A stretch of 44,428 nucleotides of DNA, from positions 1-44,428 of the forward strand of contig JAUWQN010000007.1 in the NCBI GenBank assembly GCA_030611045.1, in the 5' to 3' direction. The notes below the pieces were generated by a model, which was given only the letters and a program-made list of their open reading frames with translations, was not told where the DNA came from and searched no databases. This DNA comes from Methanosarcinales archaeon (lineage in GTDB: Archaea; Halobacteriota; Syntropharchaeia; Alkanophagales; Methanospirareceae). This document shows, in pieces, positions 9,270-18,844 of the stretch (its first letter is position 1; each line of letters starts with the position of its first letter). The position numbers and the translations under genes were made by a program.

Positions 9270-10472
9270 ATGTATCATTTTAATTCTCATCAAACACATA
9301 CAAAAATAGTCATAATTGCCGCGATATGTGTTTTTAGCACGCAATTCGGCGTTACGGTAATAGCACCACTGCTCGGCACGTGGGTGGAGGCTTCAGCAAC
9401 ACCGTTCTTCGTCGCTGCTTTGATCTTCTCCGCTTTTACCATCGTCAGCACACTGCTCAATATCCCTGGGGGCATTATGTCAGATAAACTTGGGAGGAAG
9501 CCGTTGATCACCACTGGGCTTTTGCTTTATGCGGTTGCATCTGCTCTTTTCCCATTTGCAACCGATCCGTATGATTGGATATTTGTACGGGCATTACAAG
9601 GAGCAGGTGCAGGCTTGTTCTTCCCTGCAATCACTGCGTTGCTCTCTGAGGTTACGAGTTCCGAGGAACGGGGGCAGACCATGAGCGTGTACAATATCGG
9701 GTTGGGTGCTGGTTTAGCGGTAGGTCCGGCTTCGGGAGGCTTTCTTTTCGATAGGTACGGTATTTTCACGCCGTTTTTCGTTTGCGTTGCTCTTGCACTT
9801 CTGAGCATGGTATTGGTGCTGCTCTTTGTTCAGGAGCCTAAAGAACGGTTAGAAAGAAGAGGAAAGAAAGGGGCATCGTTACCTGAGCGAGAAAGAAAAG
9901 CATTGACGCTTGCTTGTGTCATAATATTCTTTGGCATAGGTGTTGCAGCCATTATGGGCGCCTTGTTCTCCCCGTTTGCTTTTGCGCCCGAGAACCTCAG
10001 GCTTTCAACAGGAGTCATCGGTGCAATTCTTTCCACGATGTTTATGGTGTTTGCAGTACTGCAAGTGGGATTTAACCGGCTGATGACGAAGATAGGGGAA
10101 ATCATGCTCTCGATTGCTGGCTTGTTTCTGTGCGCTTGCGGCTTGCTGGTGCTTTACTTCGCAACCACCATTTTTGAACTTGTTATAATGAGCGTTCTCC
10201 TCGGCGCAGGTCTGGGCGCGATTACACTTGGCACGTTAACGTTAGCGTCGAAAGCTGCGGGGGGAGGTGAAAGAGGACAAGAGCAAGAAAGTAAGGGAAA
10301 AGTAATGGGAATCTACTATACGGTATTTTATGCAGGGATGGGTGGTATTCCACTTCTTTGCGGCGCTCTTTCTGAAATCTTCGGTGCTCGTGTGTTGTTC
10401 CTCGCGTATGCCGTGCTTCTCCTTATAGTGATGGTGGTGGTGTGGAGGGTTGGGGTTTCTAAAAAGGAGTGA
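9270..10472 (+). CDS. major facilitator superfamily transporter
   Basis: 400 aa, about 12 hydrophobic segments; GGIMSDKLGRKPLITTGLLLYA motif A; RALQGAGAGLFFPA. Confidence 0.9.
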   Translation: MYHFNSHQTHTKIVIIAAICVFSTQFGVTVIAPLLGTWVEASATPFFVAALIFSAFTIVSTLLNIPGGIMSDKLGRKPLITTGLLLYAVASALFPFATDPYDWIFVRALQGAGAGLFFPAITALLSEVTSSEERGQTMSVYNIGLGAGLAVGPASGGFLFDRYGIFTPFFVCVALALLSMVLVLLFVQEPKERLERRGKKGASLPERERKALTLACVIIFFGIGVAAIMGALFSPFAFAPENLRLSTGVIGAILSTMFMVFAVLQVGFNRLMTKIGEIMLSIAGLFLCACGLLVLYFATTIFELVIMSVLLGAGLGAITLGTLTLASKAAGGGERGQEQESKGKVMGIYYTVFYAGMGGIPLLCGALSEIFGARVLFLAYAVLLLIVMVVVWRVGVSKKE

Positions 10473-10476
10473 AAAG

Positions 10477-12441
10477 ATGAAAAAAACAATAACAGGCTTA
10501 ATAGTTATAATAGTAATAACCATTTCAATAGGGATGTTTGTAGATTACGTAGAATACAGTGATAATGCACCCCAATACCCCCCTCTACCAACGCCTTCAC
10601 CCACTCATATCAAAGAACCTGAGAACACGCCGATAGGAGATTATGACCACGATGGAATCCCAAACTATAAAGATACACATCCGAAAATACATGAAGAATT
10701 ATATCAGTACGCGAGTGACCACGGATTATCTGAAGAGACAATAAAAGAGTTGGCTTTGTTAAAGTCGAGTTTATATAATGGTCATCTGACCGATGATTTC
10801 AAAGAATACATAAAATTGCTTGGCGAAGTAAATAGAATTGATAAAGAAGCTGTCAATGTCTTACTGACAACTAATATGCTTTACGAAGACGAAAAAATTA
10901 CACAAGATGAAAAACAATTTATCAACAAAACGTTAGTTCTTGGTGATTTGACAAATAATCTTTACAAAATTCCTGAAGTTTATACAAAAGAAGTTCCTGA
11001 TGACGAGATTTCAGAATATATTGATTTGGTCTATAAAATAAGTCAGAATGATCCAGATGCAGCGAAATGGGTTCTTGGAATGGGAGAGTTCATCGAAGAT
11101 AGGCAAATATCAGAAGAAGAGGAGAAATTTGTGAGTTATATTGTTCAAAACAAGCCAGATTTATTACGAATTTTAGTTTCTAAGAATGTTATTGATGGAA
11201 TTAACTATAAAGATTTGGAATGGGTTAAAAATTTCAATCCGCAAAAAGGAGAATATGGTTATTTAACTGATGACTTGTACAATTTACCAGATATAAAAGA
11301 TGGAATCAATGATCAGGAAAAAGAAGCGGTGAACGAATTTAAAGGAATTGTTGAATCGTCAAAAACAGATTATGAACTAAAGAAAGGTCTGTACTTGATT
11401 GATGAGTATGGAGTACCAGATCAAAGTATGTTTAAGTATGTTGTGCCAGATCACAACACTCAATTACAAGTCTTATTACATCTCTTAGAAGACAGAGATA
11501 TACCAAAAGAATATAAAAAAATTGCTCTGGCCGCTGCAATAGATTATGGTGCTGTAATCACAATAGGCGATGAACAGGTTAAGCAACAAGTAAGAAAATA
11601 CGTTCCGGAAACGATCGATTTTATAATTGAAACCGATGAGATAGTCAAAGATAAGGGTGCTGATTGGCAGGCTAAGGACTATCCCATAGGGGCAGATGTC
11701 GGGTTGGTTTGGGGTGCTGGTGGAACGATGCTTCCAATACCTTACGAAAATAGAGAAGCATGTTGTTGGGAAAATACTTTTAGAGACAGACAAATGGGCT
11801 TGGAAGATTTTAAATGGAGTTTTGTAAATGCAAGCACTCTTAAAGAAATGAGAGAGTTTATGATAAATAAGGGATACGCTGATGAAGACATAGAGAAATA
11901 TATAGATAGTGGTTACAAAGGAAATTTTTCCCATCCCGGCAGAGAAAAAAGTTGTGAACCTTTAATAATTGATGGAAAAAAAGTTCTTATAAAACATAAT
12001 ACAAACCCAAATTGGCAGTGGGAGCATTATAAAAAAGATGGATACTTTTTTGGTATTTGTCTCGATAGAGCCTTAGTTGAAAAAACACTTGGAAAAAGTA
12101 TAAATATTGACGGTATTTTGGGACATGTACTCATACCGAGAGATCATCATATTAGAGGGCACACCTTTGCTTTATTTTATGATCAAGATAACGATGCATT
12201 GAAAACAGTATCTTATGAATTAGATTCTATAAAAGCCACAGTTAATGAAGATACAACTAGAGGAACTGACAATTATTATTATGGTCATGTTCACATACCT
12301 TGGGATAATCTTAGAAATAAATCCCCATGGGATAAATTTTATCAGGAAAAAGTAATGGAAGATGATTCGTCTATATCTACAATTCCTATAGAAGGCATTC
12401 CACACGGGTATATTTGGAGAAGAGCGTGGAATAATTGTTAA
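10477..12441 (+). CDS. large AT-rich membrane-anchored/exported protein with TSP3/dockerin-like DxDxDG motif and putative C-terminal transglutaminase-like domain
   Basis: ATG at 10477 (inside ORF 10450); N-terminal TM; IGDYDHDGIPNYKDTHP; C-terminal DGYFFGICLDRALVEKTLG ... RGHTFALFYD. Confidence 0.6.
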   Translation: MKKTITGLIVIIVITISIGMFVDYVEYSDNAPQYPPLPTPSPTHIKEPENTPIGDYDHDGIPNYKDTHPKIHEELYQYASDHGLSEETIKELALLKSSLYNGHLTDDFKEYIKLLGEVNRIDKEAVNVLLTTNMLYEDEKITQDEKQFINKTLVLGDLTNNLYKIPEVYTKEVPDDEISEYIDLVYKISQNDPDAAKWVLGMGEFIEDRQISEEEEKFVSYIVQNKPDLLRILVSKNVIDGINYKDLEWVKNFNPQKGEYGYLTDDLYNLPDIKDGINDQEKEAVNEFKGIVESSKTDYELKKGLYLIDEYGVPDQSMFKYVVPDHNTQLQVLLHLLEDRDIPKEYKKIALAAAIDYGAVITIGDEQVKQQVRKYVPETIDFIIETDEIVKDKGADWQAKDYPIGADVGLVWGAGGTMLPIPYENREACCWENTFRDRQMGLEDFKWSFVNASTLKEMREFMINKGYADEDIEKYIDSGYKGNFSHPGREKSCEPLIIDGKKVLIKHNTNPNWQWEHYKKDGYFFGICLDRALVEKTLGKSINIDGILGHVLIPRDHHIRGHTFALFYDQDNDALKTVSYELDSIKATVNEDTTRGTDNYYYGHVHIPWDNLRNKSPWDKFYQEKVMEDDSSISTIPIEGIPHGYIWRRAWNNC

Positions 12442-12583
12442 AATAGAATAAGCAATTAAATACTCATTTGCGAAAGTAACTGGTGTACTTGTGGATAATT
12501 CAGATAATGCCCCGTAATTCGCAAATCAAAATCGCAATAAAATAAAATCAGAATAGCATGATTGCAACTTACCTCTCTACCAA

Positions 12584-12745
12584 TCAAATATCCTCCGGCG
12601 CCCGTGCTATCTTTATTAACGCCTCCTTCTCCAAGAGATGCCGTTCACAGAGAACAACGAGCACATGCAGAAACTCGCCAAATTCGTGATGCAGATGCAG
12701 CTTGATATACAGTATCTCCGAATATAAAACAGGGTGAGAAAGCCC
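12584..12745 (-). pseudogene. start-less coding remnant ...LYSEILYIKLHLHHEFGEFLHVLVVLCERHLLEKEALIKIARAPEDI*
   Basis: open frame with natural-looking C-terminus but no start codon, adjacent to a mobile element. Confidence 0.25.
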
Positions 12746-12796
12746 AAGCTAACCCTCCATTCTTCTTGAGAAGGAAAGCGTTGAGGTGGATATACT

Positions 12797-12824
12797 GCCA
12801 CTGAACCCCGGAGGTTTCACTGGC
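12797..12824. repeat. imperfect palindrome/hairpin 3' of transposase
   Basis: GCCACTGAACCCCGGAGGTTTCACTGGC folds back on itself with few mismatches, about 25 bp beyond the transposase stop. Confidence 0.4.
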
Positions 12825-12848
12825 CTATCACCGCATACCCTCTGGTAT

Positions 12849-13925
12849 CTATGCAGTGGCCCTCGCGGCTCTCCTCTCTGCCCGTGCAACTCTTTCGTTG
12901 CTCATCTCATACATCGCTATGACAAATGCTTTGAAGCTCAGTTCCTCCTTATACAGTATCGCCCATAGCAATTGGAGCACCTGCTCGTAGACAAAGAAGA
13001 AAAAACGGATTCTCATATCTTTGGACTTCGATTTGATGCGGGCTTCGTCCTGAACTCGGAATCCTGTCTCAATTCGCCATCGCCCCTTGTACGTGGGAAC
13101 GATATAGTCCAGGTCGATCTCGTCCTGGTTGGTGGCGAACGCCCAGTCGAAGCTCTTTCCGTTTGAGGGATCGAAGATCTTTTTCAAGAGCGCCAAGGTG
13201 GTTTTGCCGCGAAGGATGGTCTTATCTTTATTCAGCTTGAACTCATAATGGATCTTCTTCCGCTCCGCCTCAGCCATCTCGGCAAGCTCTCTCTTCACCC
13301 TTTCATTCTTGGGAACGAAGATCAGGTAGGGATAACCGATTTTTGAAAGGGTCAGCATGAGCTCTTTGCTGTAGAATCCGCGATCGAAGAGAACGAGCTT
13401 GATCGATCTGACCATCGGCTGGAGAAGAGAGAGGCAAAAGCACACCGCTGTTGCCATATTGTGCCCTAAATGGATTGGTATCGAGATGAGAGGGATCCTC
13501 TGAGGGATATCTGAACTCACCAAAGCGCAGGAGAGGAACTTGAACTTCCCCATCACAGCGGCTTTTCCTGTCCATCCATGAATCCAAAAGCCCTGCACCT
13601 CGCCATAAAAATCCTCGTCTGTATAGTCAAAAGCGAGAACCACATCCTGCTCATCGAGTTTAAACCTTCTCCCTACGATCTCGAGCGTCCTCAGATATTC
13701 CCAGTAGAAATTCGAGGTCGGCACATTCTTTATGGCGAGATGGATGGAATCCGCTTTCGATCCCACGGTTTCAAGGTAGGTATTTGCCATCGCCGCCTTT
13801 AATAAGTCCCGATTATACTCAAAGCCAGAAAGGTGCGGCCCCTGTGGCTTCAGATTCAGGCAATGATTAACGAAGGTATCAAGGGTCGTTATCGTTCGGA
13901 ATATCCTATCTCGATTTAGCGTCAT
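12849..13925 (-). CDS. DDE transposase (ISH3-like)
   Basis: 358 aa; FDYTDEDFYG, KLVLFDRGFYSKELM, YKGRWRIETGFRVQDEARIKSKS; partner DUF2080-like ORF upstream. Confidence 0.8.
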   Translation of the reverse strand: MTLNRDRIFRTITTLDTFVNHCLNLKPQGPHLSGFEYNRDLLKAAMANTYLETVGSKADSIHLAIKNVPTSNFYWEYLRTLEIVGRRFKLDEQDVVLAFDYTDEDFYGEVQGFWIHGWTGKAAVMGKFKFLSCALVSSDIPQRIPLISIPIHLGHNMATAVCFCLSLLQPMVRSIKLVLFDRGFYSKELMLTLSKIGYPYLIFVPKNERVKRELAEMAEAERKKIHYEFKLNKDKTILRGKTTLALLKKIFDPSNGKSFDWAFATNQDEIDLDYIVPTYKGRWRIETGFRVQDEARIKSKSKDMRIRFFFFVYEQVLQLLWAILYKEELSFKAFVIAMYEMSNERVARAERRAARATA

Positions 13926-14074
13926 ACGATCACCAGATAGACGGTGCGACCAAGATATTCCTTAGGACAATCGACCTTGGCGCTGTTTCCGAATTTCGTC
14001 ACCTTCCGGATAAACAATCCCTGTATCCCGTCAAGCTCAAGGTGGCTCTGAGCTTGGATTGGAACTTTCTTCAT
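13922..14074 (-). CDS. DUF2080-like transposase-associated small protein (AbrB-like)
   Basis: 50 aa MKKVPIQAQSHLELDGIQGLFIRKVTKFGNSAKVDCPKEYLGRTVYLVIV*; ATGA overlap with transposase start; missing from the ORF track. Confidence 0.8.
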   Translation of the reverse strand: MKKVPIQAQSHLELDGIQGLFIRKVTKFGNSAKVDCPKEYLGRTVYLVIV

Positions 14075-14095
14075 AGGATATCCTTAAGATATCCT
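14075..14095. repeat. palindrome AGGATATC-CTTAA-GATATCCT
   Basis: 8-bp perfect arms, directly upstream of the DUF2080-like start codon. Confidence 0.7.
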
Positions 14096-14273
14096 AATAT
14101 AAGAACCTTTCTTCCCCTCTGGAAGCTTACTCTCAAATCTTAGTCAGCGCATCTTAGAAGGAACGCACATGAAAATAGCAGCAGCCGACCGTACCAAACA
14201 CTACCTCTTTCTTTCGGAGATACTGATATAACCAAAATCTTTATATTGTGAAAATTTGGAATATTTAACTACC

Positions 14274-14453
14274 ATGGTTGCCACGAAAAGAGTACCTGTC
14301 CCACTGGAGATTTGGGCTGAATTGAGTAGATTGAAGGAGCCAGGGCAGACTTTTGGTGAACTAATCGAGGAGATGATAGAAAGCGAGAAAAAGCTCAGGC
14401 TCCTGAAAGATATGAAAAGGATTGAAGAAACCGCGGAATTCGTGGAGATTTAG
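14274..14453 (+). CDS. small antitoxin-like protein
   Basis: ATG at 14274; MVATKRVPVPLEIWAELSRLKEPGQTFGELIEEMIESEKKLRLLKDMKRIEETAEFVEI; directly precedes RelE-like toxin. Confidence 0.7.
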   Translation: MVATKRVPVPLEIWAELSRLKEPGQTFGELIEEMIESEKKLRLLKDMKRIEETAEFVEI

Positions 14454-14454
14454 G

Positions 14455-14736
14455 ATGTATAGCGTCCTTATAAATACAGATGCTTTGAAATACATTGATA
14501 CGCTTACAGAAAAGAGCAAAAGATTGATTAAAAGAAAGCTCGAAGCGCTGAAAGATAATCCACATCCCGGAAGAGATGACAAGAAGAAGTTGCAACTTCC
14601 AAATTATGACCTCTTTCGGATGCATGTAAGTCGAAGTTATACGATATTCTATCGAATCTACGAGGAGGAAAAGACAGTTAAGATATTGAACATTATGACA
14701 ATTGAAGAGGCACATAAGAAATATGGAAGGCTTTAA
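14455..14736 (+). CDS. RelE/ParE-family toxin
   Basis: MYSVLINTDALKYIDTLTEKSKRLIKRKLEALKDNPHPGRDDKKKLQLPNYDLFRMHVSRSYTIFYRIYEEEKTVKILNIMTIEEAHKKYGRL; classic RelE/ParE layout. Confidence 0.8.
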   Translation: MYSVLINTDALKYIDTLTEKSKRLIKRKLEALKDNPHPGRDDKKKLQLPNYDLFRMHVSRSYTIFYRIYEEEKTVKILNIMTIEEAHKKYGRL

Positions 14737-14834
14737 CGAAAGCCAATCGCCAAGATTTCTGTCAACGGTGGATGGGCTTACCTTTCTAAATACAATCTTC
14801 ACAAAAATTGCTATAAACAGAAAACTGTAAACCA

Positions 14835-16772
14835 ATGCCGGAAAAAGTAGAAATTTTATCACCCGTGGGAGATCGTAAGTCGCTCAAAGCGGCTGTTGAA
14901 AATGGTGCAGACGCAGTCTATTTCGGCGTAGGTAATTTCAACGCACGACGACGTGCAGAGAATTTCACGATTGAGGAACTCCGAGATGTGGTTGAATACG
15001 CTCACAATAACGGTGTAAAAATATACAACACCTTCAATATTTTGATAAAAAATCGCGAACTCCGTGAGTTCTTCGATACCGTATCGGATGCGTATGCCCG
15101 CGGTATAGACGGGATAATAATTCAGCACATCTCGTTTGCACGCTTTCTTAAAGATACCTTTCCTGACCTCAGAGTCCATATATCCACGCAGGCTGCGATA
15201 ACAAACACTTACTACGCAGACTTACTTTCCGGTGCGGACAGGGTTACGCTTCCACGCGAGTTCTCGCTTGCGCAGGTACGGGACTTTGTCGAAAAGACCG
15301 AATTAGATGCTGAAGTGTTTGTTCACGGTGCGCTCTGTTTCAGCTACAGTGGGCAGTGTCTCTTTTCAAGTTTTTTGGGTGGACGAAGTGGCAATCGAGG
15401 ATTGTGCGCACAACCGTGCAGGAAGAAATACAACCACAGTTACCTGTTGAGTACAAAGGATTTATGCCTCGCCGGCAGAATTCCGGAGATAATAACCGCG
15501 GGTGTTACCTCGTTAAAGATCGAGGGTAGGCTCCGAAGCCCACGGTATACCGCACTTGCAACGAGAGTTTACCGCCTTGCCGTTGATTCATATTATGCTG
15601 AGGATTTTAGAGTGCCTGAGAAGGAACTAAAAGAGCTTGCACTTGAATTCAACCGCGAATTTACCGAGGGCTGCATGTTTGGTGCAACTGAGATTACAGC
15701 CTGTGACAGTCCAAAGAACCGCGGGCTCTTTTTGGGAGTAATAGGCGAAGATACAACGCTTACACTACATGAAACATTGTCAGTTGGAGATGGGATCGGC
15801 ATCTGGACAAAAGCTGGAATTGATGGTGCAGTCATAAAGAAGCTTGAAAAAGACGGAACCCCGGTATCTTCAGCAAACACCGGGGAAACGGTAAAACTCT
15901 TCATCCGCGCAATAACAGGGGATAGAATTTACAAGACATCGTCAAGGGAAAAAACGCACTATGCACCAGTAAAACCAAACCCGAAAATAAGCACACTCAT
16001 CAGATCAAAGCGTCGGATAATAAATCCGATAATCGAAGAAACCGAATCAGACGGTATGGAGATCTTAGCAAAGGTGTATTCCAAAGAAGAGGCACGAGAC
16101 GCGTTAAAAGCCGGCGCAAATGCTGTTTTTTACTCGGTCTTCGCCCATGATTTCCCGGAAAGCAATGCATCACCGTATATACCGCAGATTCTGTCCGATT
16201 CCGATGTCGCGGACGCTATAAGCAAGGTAAATGCTAAAGATCCTAATGCTATTCTTCTCGGCAACATCGGGCTGATCTCCAAGCTATTACAATCAGAAGC
16301 ACGAACGGTTTATCTTGATTATTCCGCGAACGTCTTCAATGACATAGATGTAGCGTTTATTAAAAAATATGGTGCGATTCCTATAGTATCGCCAGAGCTT
16401 AATCTATCCGAGCTTTTAGAATTCAAAAACAAAAATTTCGCCGTGTTCGTTCATGGCAGACCTGTTCTTATGACTACCAAATATCCGCTGAAAGATAGCG
16501 CACTGAAGGACGAAAAGGGGTTTGCTTTTCCTGTACGAAATGAATTCAACTGCACGCAGATACTGAACAGCGTGCCCATAGGTCTTTTCAACGATATAAC
16601 AAAACTCTGCGATTCCTGCGATATTGGTATAAACAAATTCTTCTTTGATCTTACTGATGGTAATGCAGAGAGAATAATCGGCTTGTACAAGGACGTCCTT
16701 AACGGTAAAACAGTAAAAAAATCACAGCGGCGAAAGCACACACGCGGCCATTTCAACCGCGGTGTTGAATAA
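14835..16772 (+). CDS. peptidase U32 family protein
   Basis: 645 aa; EILSPVGDRKSLKAAVENGADAVYFG; EVFVHGALCFSYSGQCLFSSFLGGRSGNRGLCAQPCRKKY. Confidence 0.9.
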   Translation: MPEKVEILSPVGDRKSLKAAVENGADAVYFGVGNFNARRRAENFTIEELRDVVEYAHNNGVKIYNTFNILIKNRELREFFDTVSDAYARGIDGIIIQHISFARFLKDTFPDLRVHISTQAAITNTYYADLLSGADRVTLPREFSLAQVRDFVEKTELDAEVFVHGALCFSYSGQCLFSSFLGGRSGNRGLCAQPCRKKYNHSYLLSTKDLCLAGRIPEIITAGVTSLKIEGRLRSPRYTALATRVYRLAVDSYYAEDFRVPEKELKELALEFNREFTEGCMFGATEITACDSPKNRGLFLGVIGEDTTLTLHETLSVGDGIGIWTKAGIDGAVIKKLEKDGTPVSSANTGETVKLFIRAITGDRIYKTSSREKTHYAPVKPNPKISTLIRSKRRIINPIIEETESDGMEILAKVYSKEEARDALKAGANAVFYSVFAHDFPESNASPYIPQILSDSDVADAISKVNAKDPNAILLGNIGLISKLLQSEARTVYLDYSANVFNDIDVAFIKKYGAIPIVSPELNLSELLEFKNKNFAVFVHGRPVLMTTKYPLKDSALKDEKGFAFPVRNEFNCTQILNSVPIGLFNDITKLCDSCDIGINKFFFDLTDGNAERIIGLYKDVLNGKTVKKSQRRKHTRGHFNRGVE

Positions 16773-16820
16773 ACAATTCGATTTTACCAAATTCCTCTTT
16801 CACTTATCCTCGCTTTCACG

Positions 16821-18122
16821 TCACGGTACCAACCTTCTCCGATCCCGTGGGAATAGCACGACTTCCCGCACGTTATCTATCTCCAGCATGCTCATAAGCA
16901 GTCGTTCAACGCCAAGCCCCCACCCCGCATGTGGCGGCATACCATAACGAAAAGCGTTGAGATAAAACTCAAAACTTTTTGCACTGAGACCTTTTGATTC
17001 GATGTTCTCCTTCAGCAGCTCGTACGAATGAACCCGCTGCGATCCAGAAGCGAGCTCTAATCGCGGGTGCATCAGGTCAAACGCATCGCACGTATCTTTG
17101 CCTTCGGTCGGTTGGGCATAAAACGGTTTTATCGCACGTGGCCAATCGGTGATGAAATAAAGCTCGCCTATCGTCTTGCCGAGGATATGTTCAGCGGAAG
17201 TGCTAAGGTCTTCACCCCATTCTATCTGTTCACCTGCCTCTAAAATTAGCTCTATTGCTTCGCCATAAGTTATACGTCTGAAAGGTACTTTTGGAACTTC
17301 CAATTGTAAATTCAGCTTAGATAAACCAGGATATAACGCAACCTTTGAATATACAGACGCAATAAGCGCCTCTAAGAGCTTCATTACCTCCTTATCCGAG
17401 ACAAATGCAACTTCTACATCCACCGACGACGCTTCGTTAAGATGCTTTGTAGTGTCGTGCTCTTCAGCCCTGAATATTGGCGCTATTTCGAATACCGAGT
17501 CAAAACCAGAAGCAATGAGCATCTGTTTGTAAAGTTGGGGGCTCTGATTTAAGAACGCTTCTCGTTCAAAATAAGTAATCGGAAAGAGCGCAGTACCACC
17601 TTCCGTCGCGGCACTCACTATCTTGGGCGTATTTATTTCGATAAAGCCTCGCGCGTCGAGGAAATCTCTAATCGTTTTAAGGACACGACTGCGAATAATA
17701 AATATATGCTTTGTTCGCTCGGTTCTCACGTCCATAAATCTCGCATCCAACCGCGTGTCCAATTCGGCACCAACTTTTCCCGTGATATCCAGGGGTAAAA
17801 CGTGCGATGCCTCACTGAGAACCTCCATTTGCTCGGGTATGAGTTCATAACCATTCGGCGCTTTCTGCTCGCTCTTTACTATTCCTTCTATCGCCACTAC
17901 TGATTCACGAGGGACTTTTTTCGCCCGTTCAAACAGCTCCTTCCCTATTGTCTTCTTGTGCAGCGTGACCTGAGCAAAGCCTTCCCGATCACGTACAATA
18001 AGGAAAAAGACTCCACCGAGATCACGCTTCTCATGCACCCAGCCCGCGATACTCACGTGTTCTCCGTCATCATCTGCAGTTATTTCGTTAGAGTATTTCC
18101 GGTTCTCGATTGGTAACTTCAT
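16821..18122 (-). CDS. aspS: aspartyl-tRNA synthetase (archaeal type)
   Basis: start MKLPIENRKYSNEIT; VSIAGWVHEKRDLGGVFFLIVRDREG, QSPQLYKQMLIASGFDSVFEIAPIFRAEEHDTTKHLNE, GWGLGVERLLMSML. Confidence 0.92.
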   Translation of the reverse strand: MKLPIENRKYSNEITADDDGEHVSIAGWVHEKRDLGGVFFLIVRDREGFAQVTLHKKTIGKELFERAKKVPRESVVAIEGIVKSEQKAPNGYELIPEQMEVLSEASHVLPLDITGKVGAELDTRLDARFMDVRTERTKHIFIIRSRVLKTIRDFLDARGFIEINTPKIVSAATEGGTALFPITYFEREAFLNQSPQLYKQMLIASGFDSVFEIAPIFRAEEHDTTKHLNEASSVDVEVAFVSDKEVMKLLEALIASVYSKVALYPGLSKLNLQLEVPKVPFRRITYGEAIELILEAGEQIEWGEDLSTSAEHILGKTIGELYFITDWPRAIKPFYAQPTEGKDTCDAFDLMHPRLELASGSQRVHSYELLKENIESKGLSAKSFEFYLNAFRYGMPPHAGWGLGVERLLMSMLEIDNVREVVLFPRDRRRLVP

Positions 18123-18306
18123 ATTCTCTATTTTAGCTCTGTTCTTAATATTTATAAAAAAAGCAGTTGCTGAAACGTGTTTATCCCTCTCAGGAACTCG
18201 GATCAGTATTACCAAAAGGCAGAATGCCCGCAGTTGCGGTTGAGATAAAGAAGACAGAGAAGGTTGGCAAGGAACTTGCTAACTTATAGGGAGGAGGTAT
18301 CCGCAG

Positions 18307-18759
18307 ATGTCTGACAAATCGAATAATATCCAAAGGGCGCTAAAAAGAGCACGGCATTATTTTTTCCTGAATCCTTATGAGGATATGGCGTTCACCCGAT
18401 GTCCGAAATGTGACGGGAAAACGAAGATTAGAAAGCATTGCTTAGTTATCCACATTGACCCCAAACATTTATTCTCTCTCAACAAGATTTGCCGGTATTG
18501 TCCCAACTGTGATTTGATCATTGTCAAACAGGCGGAGTTAGAAGGTCTCCTTGCTGCCATCTGTGAAGAGTATGAACCGGATATTGTTGGTAATGAGTAT
18601 TTTGTTTTCGGGACGATGGATAGAAAAGATTGGAAAGAAGGACAGACAGGAAAGATAAGCCAGCAAGAGGGTATAAAACGCTCATATCCTTTCAAGGAGG
18701 TTTGGAAGTTCGAGGTACGCCCGGGAGGGTGGTATCCTGCAAAGCAGGCAAGATCTTAG
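18307..18759 (+). CDS. hypothetical zinc-ribbon protein
   Basis: 150 aa; CPKCDGKTKI ... CRYCPNC; GGAGGAGG upstream of start. Confidence 0.6.
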   Translation: MSDKSNNIQRALKRARHYFFLNPYEDMAFTRCPKCDGKTKIRKHCLVIHIDPKHLFSLNKICRYCPNCDLIIVKQAELEGLLAAICEEYEPDIVGNEYFVFGTMDRKDWKEGQTGKISQQEGIKRSYPFKEVWKFEVRPGGWYPAKQARS

Positions 18760-18844
18760 TTTAGTCGTGTTTCTATAAAGATCGTTTAAAATAACTGTGG
18801 GGAAAGAGCCTTTGAACTCAGCCAACCCCTTCGGTTGTCCAAAT

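Larger units (their letters stand above)
12797..14095. mobile_element. IS-like element (minimal extent; true termini not resolved)
   Basis: transposase + DUF2080-like ORF bounded by two palindromic sequences. Confidence 0.6.

Noticed and set aside
18224-18289. 22-codon ORF MPAVAVEIKKTEKVGKELANL* upstream of the 150-aa zinc-ribbon gene
   Set aside because: Too short to support as a gene; may be a remnant or leader, no recognised family.
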